The notes beneath the pieces are model-generated. The model saw only the letters and a list, made by a program, of their open reading frames with translations. It did no database searches and was not told where the DNA came from. This document shows positions 1 to 8,076 of a stretch of 64,000 nucleotides of DNA, piece by piece. How positions within the stretch are numbered: the stretch's first letter is position 1; every line of letters begins with the position of its first letter. The DNA comes from Mucilaginibacter gilvus (GTDB lineage Bacteria; Bacteroidota; Bacteroidia; Sphingobacteriales; Sphingobacteriaceae). The stretch lies in contig NZ_SBIW01000002.1 in assembly GCF_004054195.1 (NCBI RefSeq), positions 1 to 64,000 on the forward strand, given 5' to 3'. A program made the translations under genes and the position numbers.

Positions 1-336
1 AACCACTTTTAATAACTAACTTTGAAAACGCTTTTACAGCTCTCGCTGCTATCGTTCGCCAGCTAATCGCCTGGTCACTTTGCCACGGAATCAGGTGGTC
101 AACATCCCCGGAATATCAACTTGCTTATCCTCATCCGCTTTATTTTCTATTACGATAATAAAATCATTGACTTTTGCAGTAAATTCGGGAAATCCAATCT
201 TGTTATTCCCTTTTTTTGACGCGGTTTTTAGGGCGTCTTGAATTTCTTTAATTTTACTGCCATTTGGAACATAACTTATGTTGGCATCACTTAACAATTT
301 GCCTATAAAGAAATCTGTAATTCGCTCGTTTGCCAT
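1..336 (-). pseudogene. N-terminal fragment of a restriction/modification methyltransferase-like gene joined to an HNH-like fragment
   Basis: Reading leftwards from an ATG at 336, an 81-residue frame begins MANERITDFF and contains TASKKGNNKIGFPEF and FIIVIENKAD. This is the usual N-terminus of large Eco57I/N-6 DNA methylase type restriction-modification proteins, which are many hundreds of residues long. The frame stops at 91. Beyond the join near 110, a different minus frame reads GDVDHLIPWQSDQ, which resembles the DH-I-PW core of HNH nucleases, and runs off the window edge. I read this as a truncated gene fused out of frame to another gene fragment. The methylase assignment rests on N-terminal similarity only, and the HNH assignment on one short motif. 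Confidence 0.4.
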
Positions 337-748
337 AAAATTTTCTCAATAATTAATCCTCTGAAATTGACATTTTCACTCAGGTGACAACTATAAGTTA
401 TCGAATAAAACCGAGATTATTTGGTATACGCAATGGATTTGCAAACATCAGAGCTCTTAAATATTAGTTTAGTGGTTCGTTTGTTTATATTATTTCAACA
501 GGTTCAATTTAACCTGCTGATTATCAACTGGTGTCAAATACTTAACTCTTGTTGATAAAGATATACAAAAAAGACATTTAGCAATTGAATCATTTCATAT
601 TTGTACAGGTTAGCTAAAAAAACACCCGACCACATAAGAGAGCTTAAATGCATTATTTGGCTTCCATCACATTAGATTCAAGCGTCACAAACTTTCGTTA
701 CTCGTTACGTCGAGAATAGTTGTGGTAGAGTTAAGCAAAATAAAGTAA

Positions 749-794
749 AGCAAGCCATGTTTGAAGTGCCTTCAAACGCTTGCTGGGTCACCCA
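749..794. other. Candidate oriT hairpins of the left mobilizable element
   Basis: A two-step inverted repeat pairs 749-755 (AGCAAGC) with 778-784, and 759-766 (GTTTGAAG) with 770-777 around a TGC loop. It is followed at once by TGGGTCACCCA (784-794), an 11-bp palindrome. The site lies about 190 bp upstream of mobC, where relaxase origins of transfer usually sit. No experimentally known nic sequence is recognised. The rest of 337-980 is AT-rich and shows no convincing gene. Confidence 0.4.
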
Positions 795-908
795 GACCCG
801 ATAAGCTTTCACTTCGTTCTGCATATAACAATGTAACAGTTGGGGGTGAACATTATTTACCCGTTAGGTATTTGCCCCAATTTATTTAGAGGCACTCAAA
901 ATTTATTT

Positions 909-923
909 TTCGGTACTACCGAA
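909..923. promoter_or_regulatory. Perfect palindrome TTCGGTA-C-TACCGAA upstream of mobC
   Basis: The 15-bp palindrome has 7-bp arms and sits about 60 bp upstream of the mobC ATG. A near copy, followed by the same CTTGT a few bases later, lies at 7844-7857 upstream of the recombinase operon. The position and symmetry suit an operator shared by both promoters. The regulator is unknown; the XRE protein encoded at 5576-5950 is the nearest candidate. Confidence 0.5.
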
Positions 924-980
924 ATACTTGTGTAATACCTTTTTTTTCTGACCGGAGATTTGCTGCCTAAACATTTAGAT

Positions 981-1337
981 ATGGCAAGGCCAAAGATTGT
1001 TCCCGAACAAAAAAGAATTTACAGGTACGTGATCAGGCTCAATGAAAAAGAGCAGCAAAAATTTATGGCAGCTGTCGAAGTTTCAGGGGTCGAAGTTTAC
1101 AAGCTGTTACGTACAAAACTATTGACAGGACGCTTTCCCGAAGCGAAGATTGCGCGTATTGACTTAGGCCTTTATCTCGAATTAAAAATGATCGGCGTAA
1201 ATGTCAACCAAATTGCAAAACAAGTTAACGCCGGAAAACTGCCGTTTGAGATAAGGAAGATCTTATTGCAATTGCAGGAACAGCAACACCTCATCATTAA
1301 GGTTTTACTCCATGATCGCGATTCAGAAGATAGGTAA
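981..1337 (+). CDS. mobC: Relaxosome accessory protein, MobC/BmgB type
   Basis: A 118-residue basic protein beginning MARPKIVPEQ. Its C-terminal half has the helical pattern LYLELKMIGVNVNQIAKQVNAG, the NxNQIAK signature of MobC-type mobilization proteins that bind oriT and help the relaxase. I chose the ATG at 981; a TTG at 960 would sit only two bases from a GGAG and is less likely. The 3' end overlaps the relaxase start by 26 bp, so the two are probably translationally coupled. The second mobC in the window (17453-17875) carries the same NLNQIAK motif. Confidence 0.85.
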   Translation: MARPKIVPEQKRIYRYVIRLNEKEQQKFMAAVEVSGVEVYKLLRTKLLTGRFPEAKIARIDLGLYLELKMIGVNVNQIAKQVNAGKLPFEIRKILLQLQEQQHLIIKVLLHDRDSEDR

Positions 1338-2418
1338 AAGCTTTATGGGTGCCTTTAGTTATAACGTAAAGAAAATGGCGCATCCTGAGATGCGTTTAAG
1401 GGCAGAATTATTGGAAACTAACTTTTCCTCAATGGATATTTTACAAGTCAGGAAAGAAGTAGAACTACTTAGAAGCCTGAAGCCTAATCTGAACAGGTAT
1501 GTATACCATACCAGCCTTAACTTTCCAAAAGATGAAAATTTTGATAATAAAACCTTGGTAAACATTGCTAACGATTATTTAAAAGCACAGGGCTTTACCA
1601 ATAACCAATATATGATCTTTCGCCACCACGATGCGGATCATCCCCACATTCACCTATTGGTTAACCGGATCAGCTTTGATGGCAGTGTAGTTTCTGACAG
1701 TAATAATTATAAGAAAAGCGAGGCAATTATCCGCAAAATGGAACAGCAGTATAACCTGGTAGCTGTTGAACCGAGCAGCAGCGTTTCAAGAAAGGCTCCA
1801 ACAAAGGATGAGATAGAAATGACCGCAAGAACCGGCAAGGCATCTGAAAGAATGGTGTTGCAGGAATTGATGAACAATTTGTTGAAAAGGCCGGGCTTAA
1901 CTTTACAGGATATGATTGCCCAGGGCGAGCAAATGGGAATTAGTTTTCTTTTCAACCAGGCAACCACGGGCAAGGTGTCAGGCATTAGTTATTTCCACAA
2001 CGGTTTCAAAGCGAAGGGCCAGGCTTTAGGCAATAGGTACAAATGGGCGGAACTCATTAAAATGATCAACTATGAACAAGTTAGAGACAGCGCAGCAATT
2101 AGCGAGGCAAACAGCCGAACGACAGCAAAATACGGAGATCAAACCTCCGCAGGATCATACACCGCCGCCACAGAACAACCCGGATCAGGAACTGGCCTGG
2201 TTTCTCCAAACGCTGGAGCAGGTCTACCAGAATACGGTCGAACTGAAATCGGAGTTAGTGATTATAAAGAAAGACCACTGGAAACAGATCAGGGTGCTGA
2301 TCTGTTGGCTGGTAATACCGCTGACCATCGCGATAGTTGGTTTGGCGATAATAGTGGTATCCAAATAAGTAACGACGAGGATGATGCTAAATACCGCAGG
2401 AGAAAAAGAGGCAGGTAG
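1312..2418 (+). CDS. mobA: MobA-type relaxase (mobilization nuclease)
   Basis: A 368-residue relaxase that would nick oriT and attach covalently to the 5' end during transfer. The N-terminus IQKIGKSFMGAFSYN and the metal-binding triad region FRHHDADHPHIHLLVNR (about residues 101-117) are typical of Bacteroidota MobA (Relaxase PF03432). The last 110 residues are low in complexity and end in a basic RRRKRGR tail, as in related relaxases. Positions 2072-2368 of this reading frame also encode a separate membrane protein in another frame. It follows mobC directly, and no conjugation (tra) genes are visible nearby. Confidence 0.9.
   Translation: MIAIQKIGKSFMGAFSYNVKKMAHPEMRLRAELLETNFSSMDILQVRKEVELLRSLKPNLNRYVYHTSLNFPKDENFDNKTLVNIANDYLKAQGFTNNQYMIFRHHDADHPHIHLLVNRISFDGSVVSDSNNYKKSEAIIRKMEQQYNLVAVEPSSSVSRKAPTKDEIEMTARTGKASERMVLQELMNNLLKRPGLTLQDMIAQGEQMGISFLFNQATTGKVSGISYFHNGFKAKGQALGNRYKWAELIKMINYEQVRDSAAISEANSRTTAKYGDQTSAGSYTAATEQPGSGTGLVSPNAGAGLPEYGRTEIGVSDYKERPLETDQGADLLAGNTADHRDSWFGDNSGIQISNDEDDAKYRRRKRGR
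2072..2368 (+). CDS. Small membrane protein gene nested in the relaxase gene
   Basis: A 98-residue frame lying wholly inside mobA but in a different frame. It starts MNKLETAQQLARQ, has a Gln/Pro-rich linker, a predicted coiled-coil stretch (ELAWFLQTLEQVYQNTVELK) and a clear C-terminal membrane helix (VLICWLVIPLTIAIVGLAII). The second relaxase in the window is also followed by a gene for a coiled-coil plus single-membrane-helix protein (15836-16513), though there it is separate. The matching context argues that this overlapping frame is real. The function is probably mobilization-linked but unknown. Confidence 0.6.
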   Translation: MNKLETAQQLARQTAERQQNTEIKPPQDHTPPPQNNPDQELAWFLQTLEQVYQNTVELKSELVIIKKDHWKQIRVLICWLVIPLTIAIVGLAIIVVSK

Positions 2419-2679
2419 TAAGTAAGTTATAAATGCTTTTAAGTGGCATTGCCTGGCCCCGGCTTTACGCTGTATCTTTTGCAAAGGATGCCGCTGCTAT
2501 CCGTATCGCGAAAAATTCTAATATTTGGCATGTTTGAAAAGGGCGATTCTCGCCCAATTGTGATAAGGTTTCCTCTAAAAATATATAACCCTAACAAACG
2601 CTAAACATGGGAACATCACTTTAACTAATTGTGTTAAATAGTTAAATTGCGCTATGTCTAATCATCTAAACGCAATTGC

Positions 2680-3954
2680 ATGAAATTTCATTATTGTTAT
2701 ATTTTACTTTTTGTATTGTTCCCATGTTTTTCTTACGCCCAGTTTAAACCACATTGCTTAGTACTTAAGGACGCAACCATAATTGACGCCGGGCATCCGG
2801 TGCCAGCTACGCACCAAACCTTGGTGATTCAGGAAGGGCGTATTACTAAAGTTTTTCCGACAGGAACAATAGCCATCCCTGATTCAGCTGTAATTATTAA
2901 CTTAAGCGGTAAGTATTTACTTCCGGGGCTGATCGATAGCCATGTGCATATGGCAACCGATCCAGGCGGTACTGATAACCGTTCGCATACGTTACAAGTA
3001 TTGCAGCAAATGCTTTACAGTGGTATAACCACTGTCAGGGATATGGCAGGCGATGCAAGGGTACTCGCCGAGCTCGCCCGCAGTGCTAACGAAGGCGAAA
3101 TTACAGCGCCCGGAATCTATTATTCTGCATTAATGGCAGGTACCGTATTCTTTAGTGATCCGAGAACACACTCATCTACAAAAGGCGGCACAGCTGGCAA
3201 CATGTCTTATATGAAAGCAATATCGGACACAACAAATATTTTACTGGCGGTTGCTCAGGCCAGAGGAAGTGGTGCATCTGGTATTAAATTATACGCGAAT
3301 CTTTCTGCCGTGTTAGCCAATAAAATTTTGGACGAAGCAAAAAAGCAAAATATGCCGGTTTGGTCGCATGCCTGGCTACAGGGAGCCCGACCATCTGATC
3401 TCGTTAAGGCAGGGTGCATTTCCATTTCACATGCGCCGTTACTGATCTATGAAAAAGTTGATAAAATACCTGCTAATTGGAAGAAAGGCCATTACGACGC
3501 TGCTTTCTGGGACAAAACAGTACCCGCACTTGATGAATTGTTCAGCCAGATGAAACAACATCATACCATATTAGACGCCACGTTGCTTACATATAAAAAG
3601 TGGGCTATCAGTGATACGTCAATGAAGTGGGACTACGAGATCGCCAAAAGAATCACCGCACGGGCTTACAGGGCAGGTGTCACTATTTGCGCCGGTACCG
3701 ACGACGACCAGGAACAATTCGTACAGGATGAGATGCGTTTGCTCATTACCGATGCCGGATTCACTATCTTCGACGCAATAGTAGCTGCAACAAAAAACAG
3801 CGCCGCTTCATTACACCTGGAAGCTGTTAAAGGAAGTATCAGTCCGGGTATGGATGCCGATTTATTAATCCTTACCCGAAACCCATTGGATAATATAGAT
3901 AATATAAAATCGGTAGACCTGGTGATCAAAAAAGGTGTAATCTATCAGAAATAA
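2680..3954 (+). CDS. Secreted amidohydrolase family protein
   Basis: A 424-residue metal-dependent hydrolase of the imidazolonepropionase-like amidohydrolase group. A signal peptide is present (MKFHYCYILLFVLFPCFSYAQ). Metal ligands are visible: the HxH in GLIDSHVHM, a likely carboxylated lysine in SGASGIKLYAN, histidines in VWSHAW and SISHAP, and the aspartate in CAGTDDD. The substrate cannot be deduced; family members include prolidases and other amide hydrolases. It is single-gene cargo between the mob genes and the IS. A decayed fragment of a related gene lies in the other element at 21443-21513. The chromosomal paralog is at 57085. Confidence 0.85.
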   Translation: MKFHYCYILLFVLFPCFSYAQFKPHCLVLKDATIIDAGHPVPATHQTLVIQEGRITKVFPTGTIAIPDSAVIINLSGKYLLPGLIDSHVHMATDPGGTDNRSHTLQVLQQMLYSGITTVRDMAGDARVLAELARSANEGEITAPGIYYSALMAGTVFFSDPRTHSSTKGGTAGNMSYMKAISDTTNILLAVAQARGSGASGIKLYANLSAVLANKILDEAKKQNMPVWSHAWLQGARPSDLVKAGCISISHAPLLIYEKVDKIPANWKKGHYDAAFWDKTVPALDELFSQMKQHHTILDATLLTYKKWAISDTSMKWDYEIAKRITARAYRAGVTICAGTDDDQEQFVQDEMRLLITDAGFTIFDAIVAATKNSAASLHLEAVKGSISPGMDADLLILTRNPLDNIDNIKSVDLVIKKGVIYQK

Positions 3955-4196
3955 CATTTACCTGAGTTGCACTTCGATAACGATTATACTGAATAGTGAA
4001 ATAATTTATGAGTTTGAATCAAGCGAATAAGTCAATACCGTAAAGATAAGTTTCCTATGCGTTCTCTTGGAACAGGCCTGGGTGCTATCTACAATTTGAC
4101 AGCTTAGGTTTTAGACTCTTTACTATCCTCCGTTGATTATCTATGAAATACATTTTTATGATCCCGGGTGCTTTTCAAATCATAACACTTAGGTTG

Positions 4197-4232
4197 AAGC
4201 CTCCAACTAGCGAGTGTAAGGAGGCTTTATTT
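4197..4232 (+). terminator. Rho-independent terminator
   Basis: AAGCCTCC (4197-4204) pairs with GGAGGCTT (4220-4227) and is followed by TATTTTTC. It lies about 240 bp downstream of the amidohydrolase, in 3955-4248 where I see no gene. Confidence 0.6.
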
Positions 4233-4248
4233 TTCGCAAAAAAAAGGG

Positions 4249-5515
4249 TAATGTGGTCAAAAATAGTTGGTAGTTAATATGAAAAAAAGGGTTAAATAGG
4301 GCTTGTAAATCAGAACAGGAAACATGCGCTGCCGGAGGGCAACTTGTCAGCAATATGATTTTCAACACTAAAGCCAAAGCCGGGAGTTTTCTTCCGGCTT
4401 TCTTTTTGGCTGTATGTTCCTATGGCTTAGAAAACTCATTTGCCATTATTCTTAAAATGCAGATACCATTTGACAAAGTTACGCTTGGCTTGAGGACGTA
4501 AACCACGATGTATTTCCAATTTTTCTTTGAGATGGCCAAAGAATGATTCAAGTCGATTGGTCGTGTAGGGTATTTGCGGATCGTCGAGGTAATGAAACAT
4601 ATTAGGTATGGCTTTAATGATAAGGCTGGTGGTTTGATGCAGCATTTTATGCCGGTACCAATATCTACCTGTATCCTGATTAAAGGCTTTCTCATTAATG
4701 TAGACCTTACTCCGCTCGTACCAGTAGTAGAGATCTGCCAGCCATTGGTTGCATTGCTCATAGGTTTTAAGATAAGTAATGCGCTTGGATAGGTAAAGCA
4801 GTTCTTGAGCAACCGGTGCTTTAGGACACATGGTAAGCCAGGTTTGGCTTTGACGTTTGATATGCACTAAGCAGCGTTGGGTAAGCACGTGAGGATAAAC
4901 TTTACGAATAGCTTTTAACAACGCTTTGTGGCCGTCACAGGTAATGCTTGCTATATCAACACCAAGTATTTTAAGGTTTTCCAGATCTTCCCGCATTTGC
5001 TCATAACGCTCCTGGTCGGTCATTCGATAAAGCTGTGTGTAACGAATATTATGATCGTAATATACGAACCAGACAGAGGTCATTTGGAAAGTAAGTAGCA
5101 TCGATCAACAGGTGCGCTTTCACCTTACTTTTAATGGCCACTTCCGGGGCCTGCTCCAAGTAATGCTTAAACAAGCGCTGCAGGCTACTTTGTGATAATC
5201 CGCTATCACGAACAAGGTATTTATAAACCTGACGCTCAATGATCCATTTCTCAAACCAAACAAATTGATTATTATAGCCGACCTCAGGATTTGTTCGGGT
5301 GAACATTATCCCACAACATTTGCACTTAAATCGCTGCTTACCGAGTTGTTTACCCCAGCCAATAACTGCTAGGCTGCCACAGGCCCAACACGCGTTTTTT
5401 TAACACTTTTCATAAACGAAAAAAGTCAATTGAAATCACTTTCAATTGACTATATATATTTATCTAATAATCAATAGGATTAGATAGGTTTCAACAACTA
5501 TTTTTGACCACATTA
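4249..5515 (-). mobile_element. Insertion sequence, IS256-like variant with zinc ribbon, decayed
   Basis: A perfect 21-bp terminal inverted repeat, beginning TAATGTGGTC, occupies 4249-4269 and, inverted, 5495-5515. It encloses one transposase gene on the minus strand. The element is 1267 bp long. No target duplication is obvious in the A-rich flanks. An internal hairpin near 4372-4400 (AAAGCCGG/CCGGCTTT, followed by a short C-interrupted T-run) probably ends outside or transposase transcripts. Confidence 0.85.
4436..5413 (-). pseudogene. Transposase, IS256 family variant, frameshifted
   Basis: Three pieces in different frames together give one transposase. The start at 5413 reads MKSVKK; after a shift in an A7 tract the frame continues as a zinc ribbon (ACWACGS...FKCKCCG). 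A second break near 5083 separates LLIDATYFPNDLCLV from VYYDHNIRYTQL. The C-terminal part has the mutator-type core ITCDGHKALLKAI and TQRCLVHIKRQ, then TNRLESFFGHLK with the likely catalytic glutamate. The shift near 5083 looks like one inserted base. With two breaks this is probably inactive unless frameshifting is programmed. Confidence 0.75.
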
Positions 5516-5517
5516 TC

Positions 5518-5544
5518 AAAAAAAGAGCACCTGCTCAAGTGCTC
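5518..5544 (-). terminator. Rho-independent terminator after the left XRE gene
   Basis: On the minus strand GAGCAC (5539-5544) pairs with GTGCTC (5525-5530), followed by a run of seven T. It ends the xre transcript just outside the IS end. Confidence 0.65.
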
Positions 5545-5575
5545 ATAACATAATTAACTATTAAAAATTAGTGAA

Positions 5576-5950
5576 TTATTTATTTTTAAGAATTTCTACC
5601 TTCTCTCGCTCACTTACAAGCAATCGTTCGTATAACTCAATGACCTTTTCTATTGGATTAAAAGTACATCCAAACGCATTGTAAGCCCCATTATTAAAAC
5701 TGTTATCGTTAAATGTGTTAAAGTAATTGATAATAGCCTCATCATTGAAATTCTTTATAGCCTCTTTAGTAATGCCTAACACTTTAGCAATTTTATCCAA
5801 CGCTTCATCCTCTACATCTACACTTTGCTCAATTTTTGAAATAGCTTGCTGGCTTATCCCAAGCGCTGTAGCAAGAGTTTCCTGCTTCATTCCGCGCAAT
5901 TCCCGGATTTTACTAATCTTTCTGCCGATATGTATAGTAGGTTCGTTCAT
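5576..5950 (-). CDS. XRE-family helix-turn-helix regulator (left module)
   Basis: 124 residues. The N-terminal HTH_3 domain spans about residues 8-65 (IGRKISKIRELRGMKQETLA, then GISQQAISKIEQ). The C-terminal tail is predicted helical: NPIEKVIELYERLLVSEREK. The gene is divergent from the HEPN-protein gene at 6089, with 138 bp between them. The paralog at 14593-15000 has the same size and layout. This arrangement suggests it represses both its own promoter and the HEPN gene. The shared TTCGGTAC motif in the intergenic region (6020-6027) is a candidate binding site. Its target genes are an inference. Confidence 0.85.
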   Translation of the reverse strand: MNEPTIHIGRKISKIRELRGMKQETLATALGISQQAISKIEQSVDVEDEALDKIAKVLGITKEAIKNFNDEAIINYFNTFNDNSFNNGAYNAFGCTFNPIEKVIELYERLLVSEREKVEILKNK

Positions 5951-6019
5951 AGGTCTAAAGTATTATAAAATGTAAATGTAACAAACAACAGTGCCATTGT
6001 AAAATACAATTTGATATGG

Positions 6020-6042
6020 TTCGGTACGGTTAGAGCATGCTC
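6020..6042. promoter_or_regulatory. Divergent xre/HEPN intergenic region with TTCGGTAC and GAGCATGCTC
   Basis: TTCGGTAC (6020-6027) followed by the palindrome GAGCATGCTC (6033-6042) lies between the two divergent genes. TTCGGTAC recurs, inverted, at 14516-14523 between the equivalent genes of the second module, and within the palindromes at 909 and 7844. On the xre side, TTTG spaced 19 bp from TACTTTAG resembles a Bacteroidota promoter (TTTG / TAnnTTTG). Confidence 0.45.
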
Positions 6043-6088
6043 GTACTTTGGATGACAGGTTAATACAGGCCTGTTTAATCTTGCAATC

Positions 6089-7441
6089 ATGGTAAGCAAT
6101 AAAAATGATGATAACACAATCCTTAATCTTAAGCCTGCTGAAATAATTACCCCCTTTATTGTAATCGCTGATTTCTTCGACGTTGACAGTTTGCCCGGTC
6201 ACCTGGAAAGGTTGCAAACATGGCGTAAGTGCATATTAGAAGATCAATACTTTAAAGGCGATAAGGGAAGCCCTTCCGAATTGCTCAATTTCTACAAGCT
6301 TAATGTTTGCCTGCTTGAAGCGGCTTATTTGCTAAAAAGTAAAACAGATCCGCTAATTAATGAAAACGCTGATACTTACTTTGTCTTTAGACAAATCTAC
6401 CAAGACTACAACCTTTCTGCCTATCAGGTAATTTTGTATCAATGGCTTGAGTTTGGATTATCTGCCAGTGCTGCCAATGAGTTCATAGGCACAATTGATT
6501 TAATTCGGGTGTATGAAAACCTACAAAAACTTTACAATGCGGCATGGGAAATCCATCGGCAATCTGCCAGTGTATCTTCACTTCAAATAAAAGATTTAAT
6601 TGAGCAGGGCGAAGAACATTCGTTAGACAGTCGCGGCGTAAACCTGTACAATCTAAATGCGGCACTTGAGAGCAATCAGCAGGAAACGATTAGCGGCCTT
6701 GTGGCAAAAATTAAGTATAAAGTCAATTCTGTACAGGCAGTGATTCATTTGGGTACTGCACCAAATGATAAAATATACCTGCTGGTACTTACAGCTAATG
6801 GTGAACAACGGTTAGCCCAAAGCCTTGCAGGTATGATAGAAGACAGTTGCAGGGAAACAGCAAACGTAGTAGCCTTAGTACATCATGCCTCTGCACTGTT
6901 TACGGGGTTAAAGCGGGGTAACCTGTTTTTCAATACCGCTTTAAGCCGAAATGCAGTTTACTTATCAGGGGAGTTACTATTGCCTGTCACCATGCCTTTA
7001 TCTGCCATCCAACATAATACAACATCATCGCAATGGCAACACTGGCACCGGTTGGGATTAGACTTTTACAACGGTGCAAAATATCATTTGCAACAAGGAG
7101 CAGATAACGCTGCGCTCTTTTGCCTGCACCAATGCGCGGAATGTATTTTGGTCGCTTTAGTAAGGGCAGTACTCAATTATGACATCAATAACCATAACCT
7201 GTCACGGTTATTGACCATTACCGAAATGTTCACCGCTGATCTTGTTATGGTGTTTAAGCTAAATGAACCGGGAAATTTGATGCTGTTTAACGAACTTAAA
7301 CATGCTTATGTGAATGTCAGGTATAAAGATAGTTACAAGGCTGAGCGAAGCAATGTAAGAGCGTTGTTAGGTACTGTAAAACAATTATTGAATGTAGCTG
7401 AAAGGGTTTATGAGCAACATATGCTTGTAAGTAGCTTGTAA
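6089..7441 (+). CDS. HEPN-domain protein (left module)
   Basis: 450 residues in three parts: an N-terminal helical region (about 1-200), a middle alpha/beta region (about 210-310, KIYLLVLTANGEQ), and a C-terminal HEPN domain (about 320-440). HEPN signs are GLDFYNGAKYHLQQGADNAA, LHQCAECILVALVRAV, NNHNLSRLL and the ARYPD-like AYVNVRYKDSY. HEPN proteins are often RNases or nucleotidyltransferase partners, but the canonical R-x4-6-H catalytic pair is not evident here, so a binding or regulatory role is possible. It is divergent from an XRE regulator. A shorter homolog is at 13367-14464. The function is unknown. Confidence 0.7.
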   Translation: MVSNKNDDNTILNLKPAEIITPFIVIADFFDVDSLPGHLERLQTWRKCILEDQYFKGDKGSPSELLNFYKLNVCLLEAAYLLKSKTDPLINENADTYFVFRQIYQDYNLSAYQVILYQWLEFGLSASAANEFIGTIDLIRVYENLQKLYNAAWEIHRQSASVSSLQIKDLIEQGEEHSLDSRGVNLYNLNAALESNQQETISGLVAKIKYKVNSVQAVIHLGTAPNDKIYLLVLTANGEQRLAQSLAGMIEDSCRETANVVALVHHASALFTGLKRGNLFFNTALSRNAVYLSGELLLPVTMPLSAIQHNTTSSQWQHWHRLGLDFYNGAKYHLQQGADNAALFCLHQCAECILVALVRAVLNYDINNHNLSRLLTITEMFTADLVMVFKLNEPGNLMLFNELKHAYVNVRYKDSYKAERSNVRALLGTVKQLLNVAERVYEQHMLVSSL

Positions 7442-7914
7442 TTATTCTTTGGAGTAATGCAGCTGCGGCAAGCGGCTCATTACATCACGCGTATGCACGC
7501 TATATTCATTCGCCGCCAGCCTCGCTGCGAAAGCAGGAGTAACTCCTGCCTCGTTACACCTGCAAAATTAAGAGCTGACTGAAAAGAAAAAAGTGACAAA
7601 TCCTATAACCATAGCTTGTAATTTATTAGATAAACGAATAAAGAAAGCTGGGATGATTCCCTATCGTTGCATTACACCGCACGCACAAAATTAGCCCAGC
7701 CCCAAAATTGTAAAGGGCATGTAAATGGCGATTGTGGTTTTGGAGTTTTTACGCCACCCTTGACTATTTAACGGCTTAGCACTCCCGGTTGTTTAAGCGG
7801 AGCAATGGTTACCTATGTTTAAGAGCCGTAACTGACTTTATTATTCGGTACTACCGAGAAGCTTGTCAAGTAAGGCCGTCCGTTGACACGATTTTGCCGC
7901 TTAATCTCGGCGGC
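7442..7914. other. Intergenic region with shared 15-mer, hairpin and operator-like palindrome
   Basis: Three signals are visible. AGCTGCGGCAAGCGG (7461-7475) recurs in the same orientation downstream of the second HEPN operon (12010-12024). GCAGGAG-TAA-CTCCTGC (7533-7549) forms a hairpin. TTCGGTACTACCGA (7844-7857) matches the palindrome upstream of mobC. I see no gene; a 95-codon frame entering from 7789 is more likely to start at 7915. Confidence 0.45.
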
Positions 7915-8076
7915 ATGCTTAACAATTCAGGACGGAAGCGAAATATCACTACTCAAAGAGCAATGGAAATATTGAAGAAAAGGGGCGTGGAAATAAGTGA
8001 AAAAAAAGCTGAAGAAGTCTTGCAAATCATGTATTTTTTAGCTAAATTCATTGTAAATCAGGAGATTAAAAAATGA
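7915..8076 (+). CDS. Small protein preceding the serine recombinase
   Basis: 53 residues beginning MLNNSGRKRN, ending in the helical KKAEEVLQIMYFLAKFIVNQ. Its stop codon overlaps the recombinase ATG (ATGA), showing translational coupling. Small proteins with this ITTQRAMEILKKRGVEIS pattern commonly precede Bacteroidota serine recombinases, but their role is not known to me; a recombination directionality or DNA-binding role is a guess. An upstream ATG at 7789 would add 42 residues of unlikely sequence that would read through the operator-like palindrome at 7844, so I prefer 7915. Confidence 0.65.
   Translation: MLNNSGRKRNITTQRAMEILKKRGVEISEKKAEEVLQIMYFLAKFIVNQEIKK

Noticed and set aside
4420..4812. 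130-codon minus-strand frame within the IS
   Set aside because: It shadows the transposase C-terminus in another frame; the transposase frame has the family motifs.
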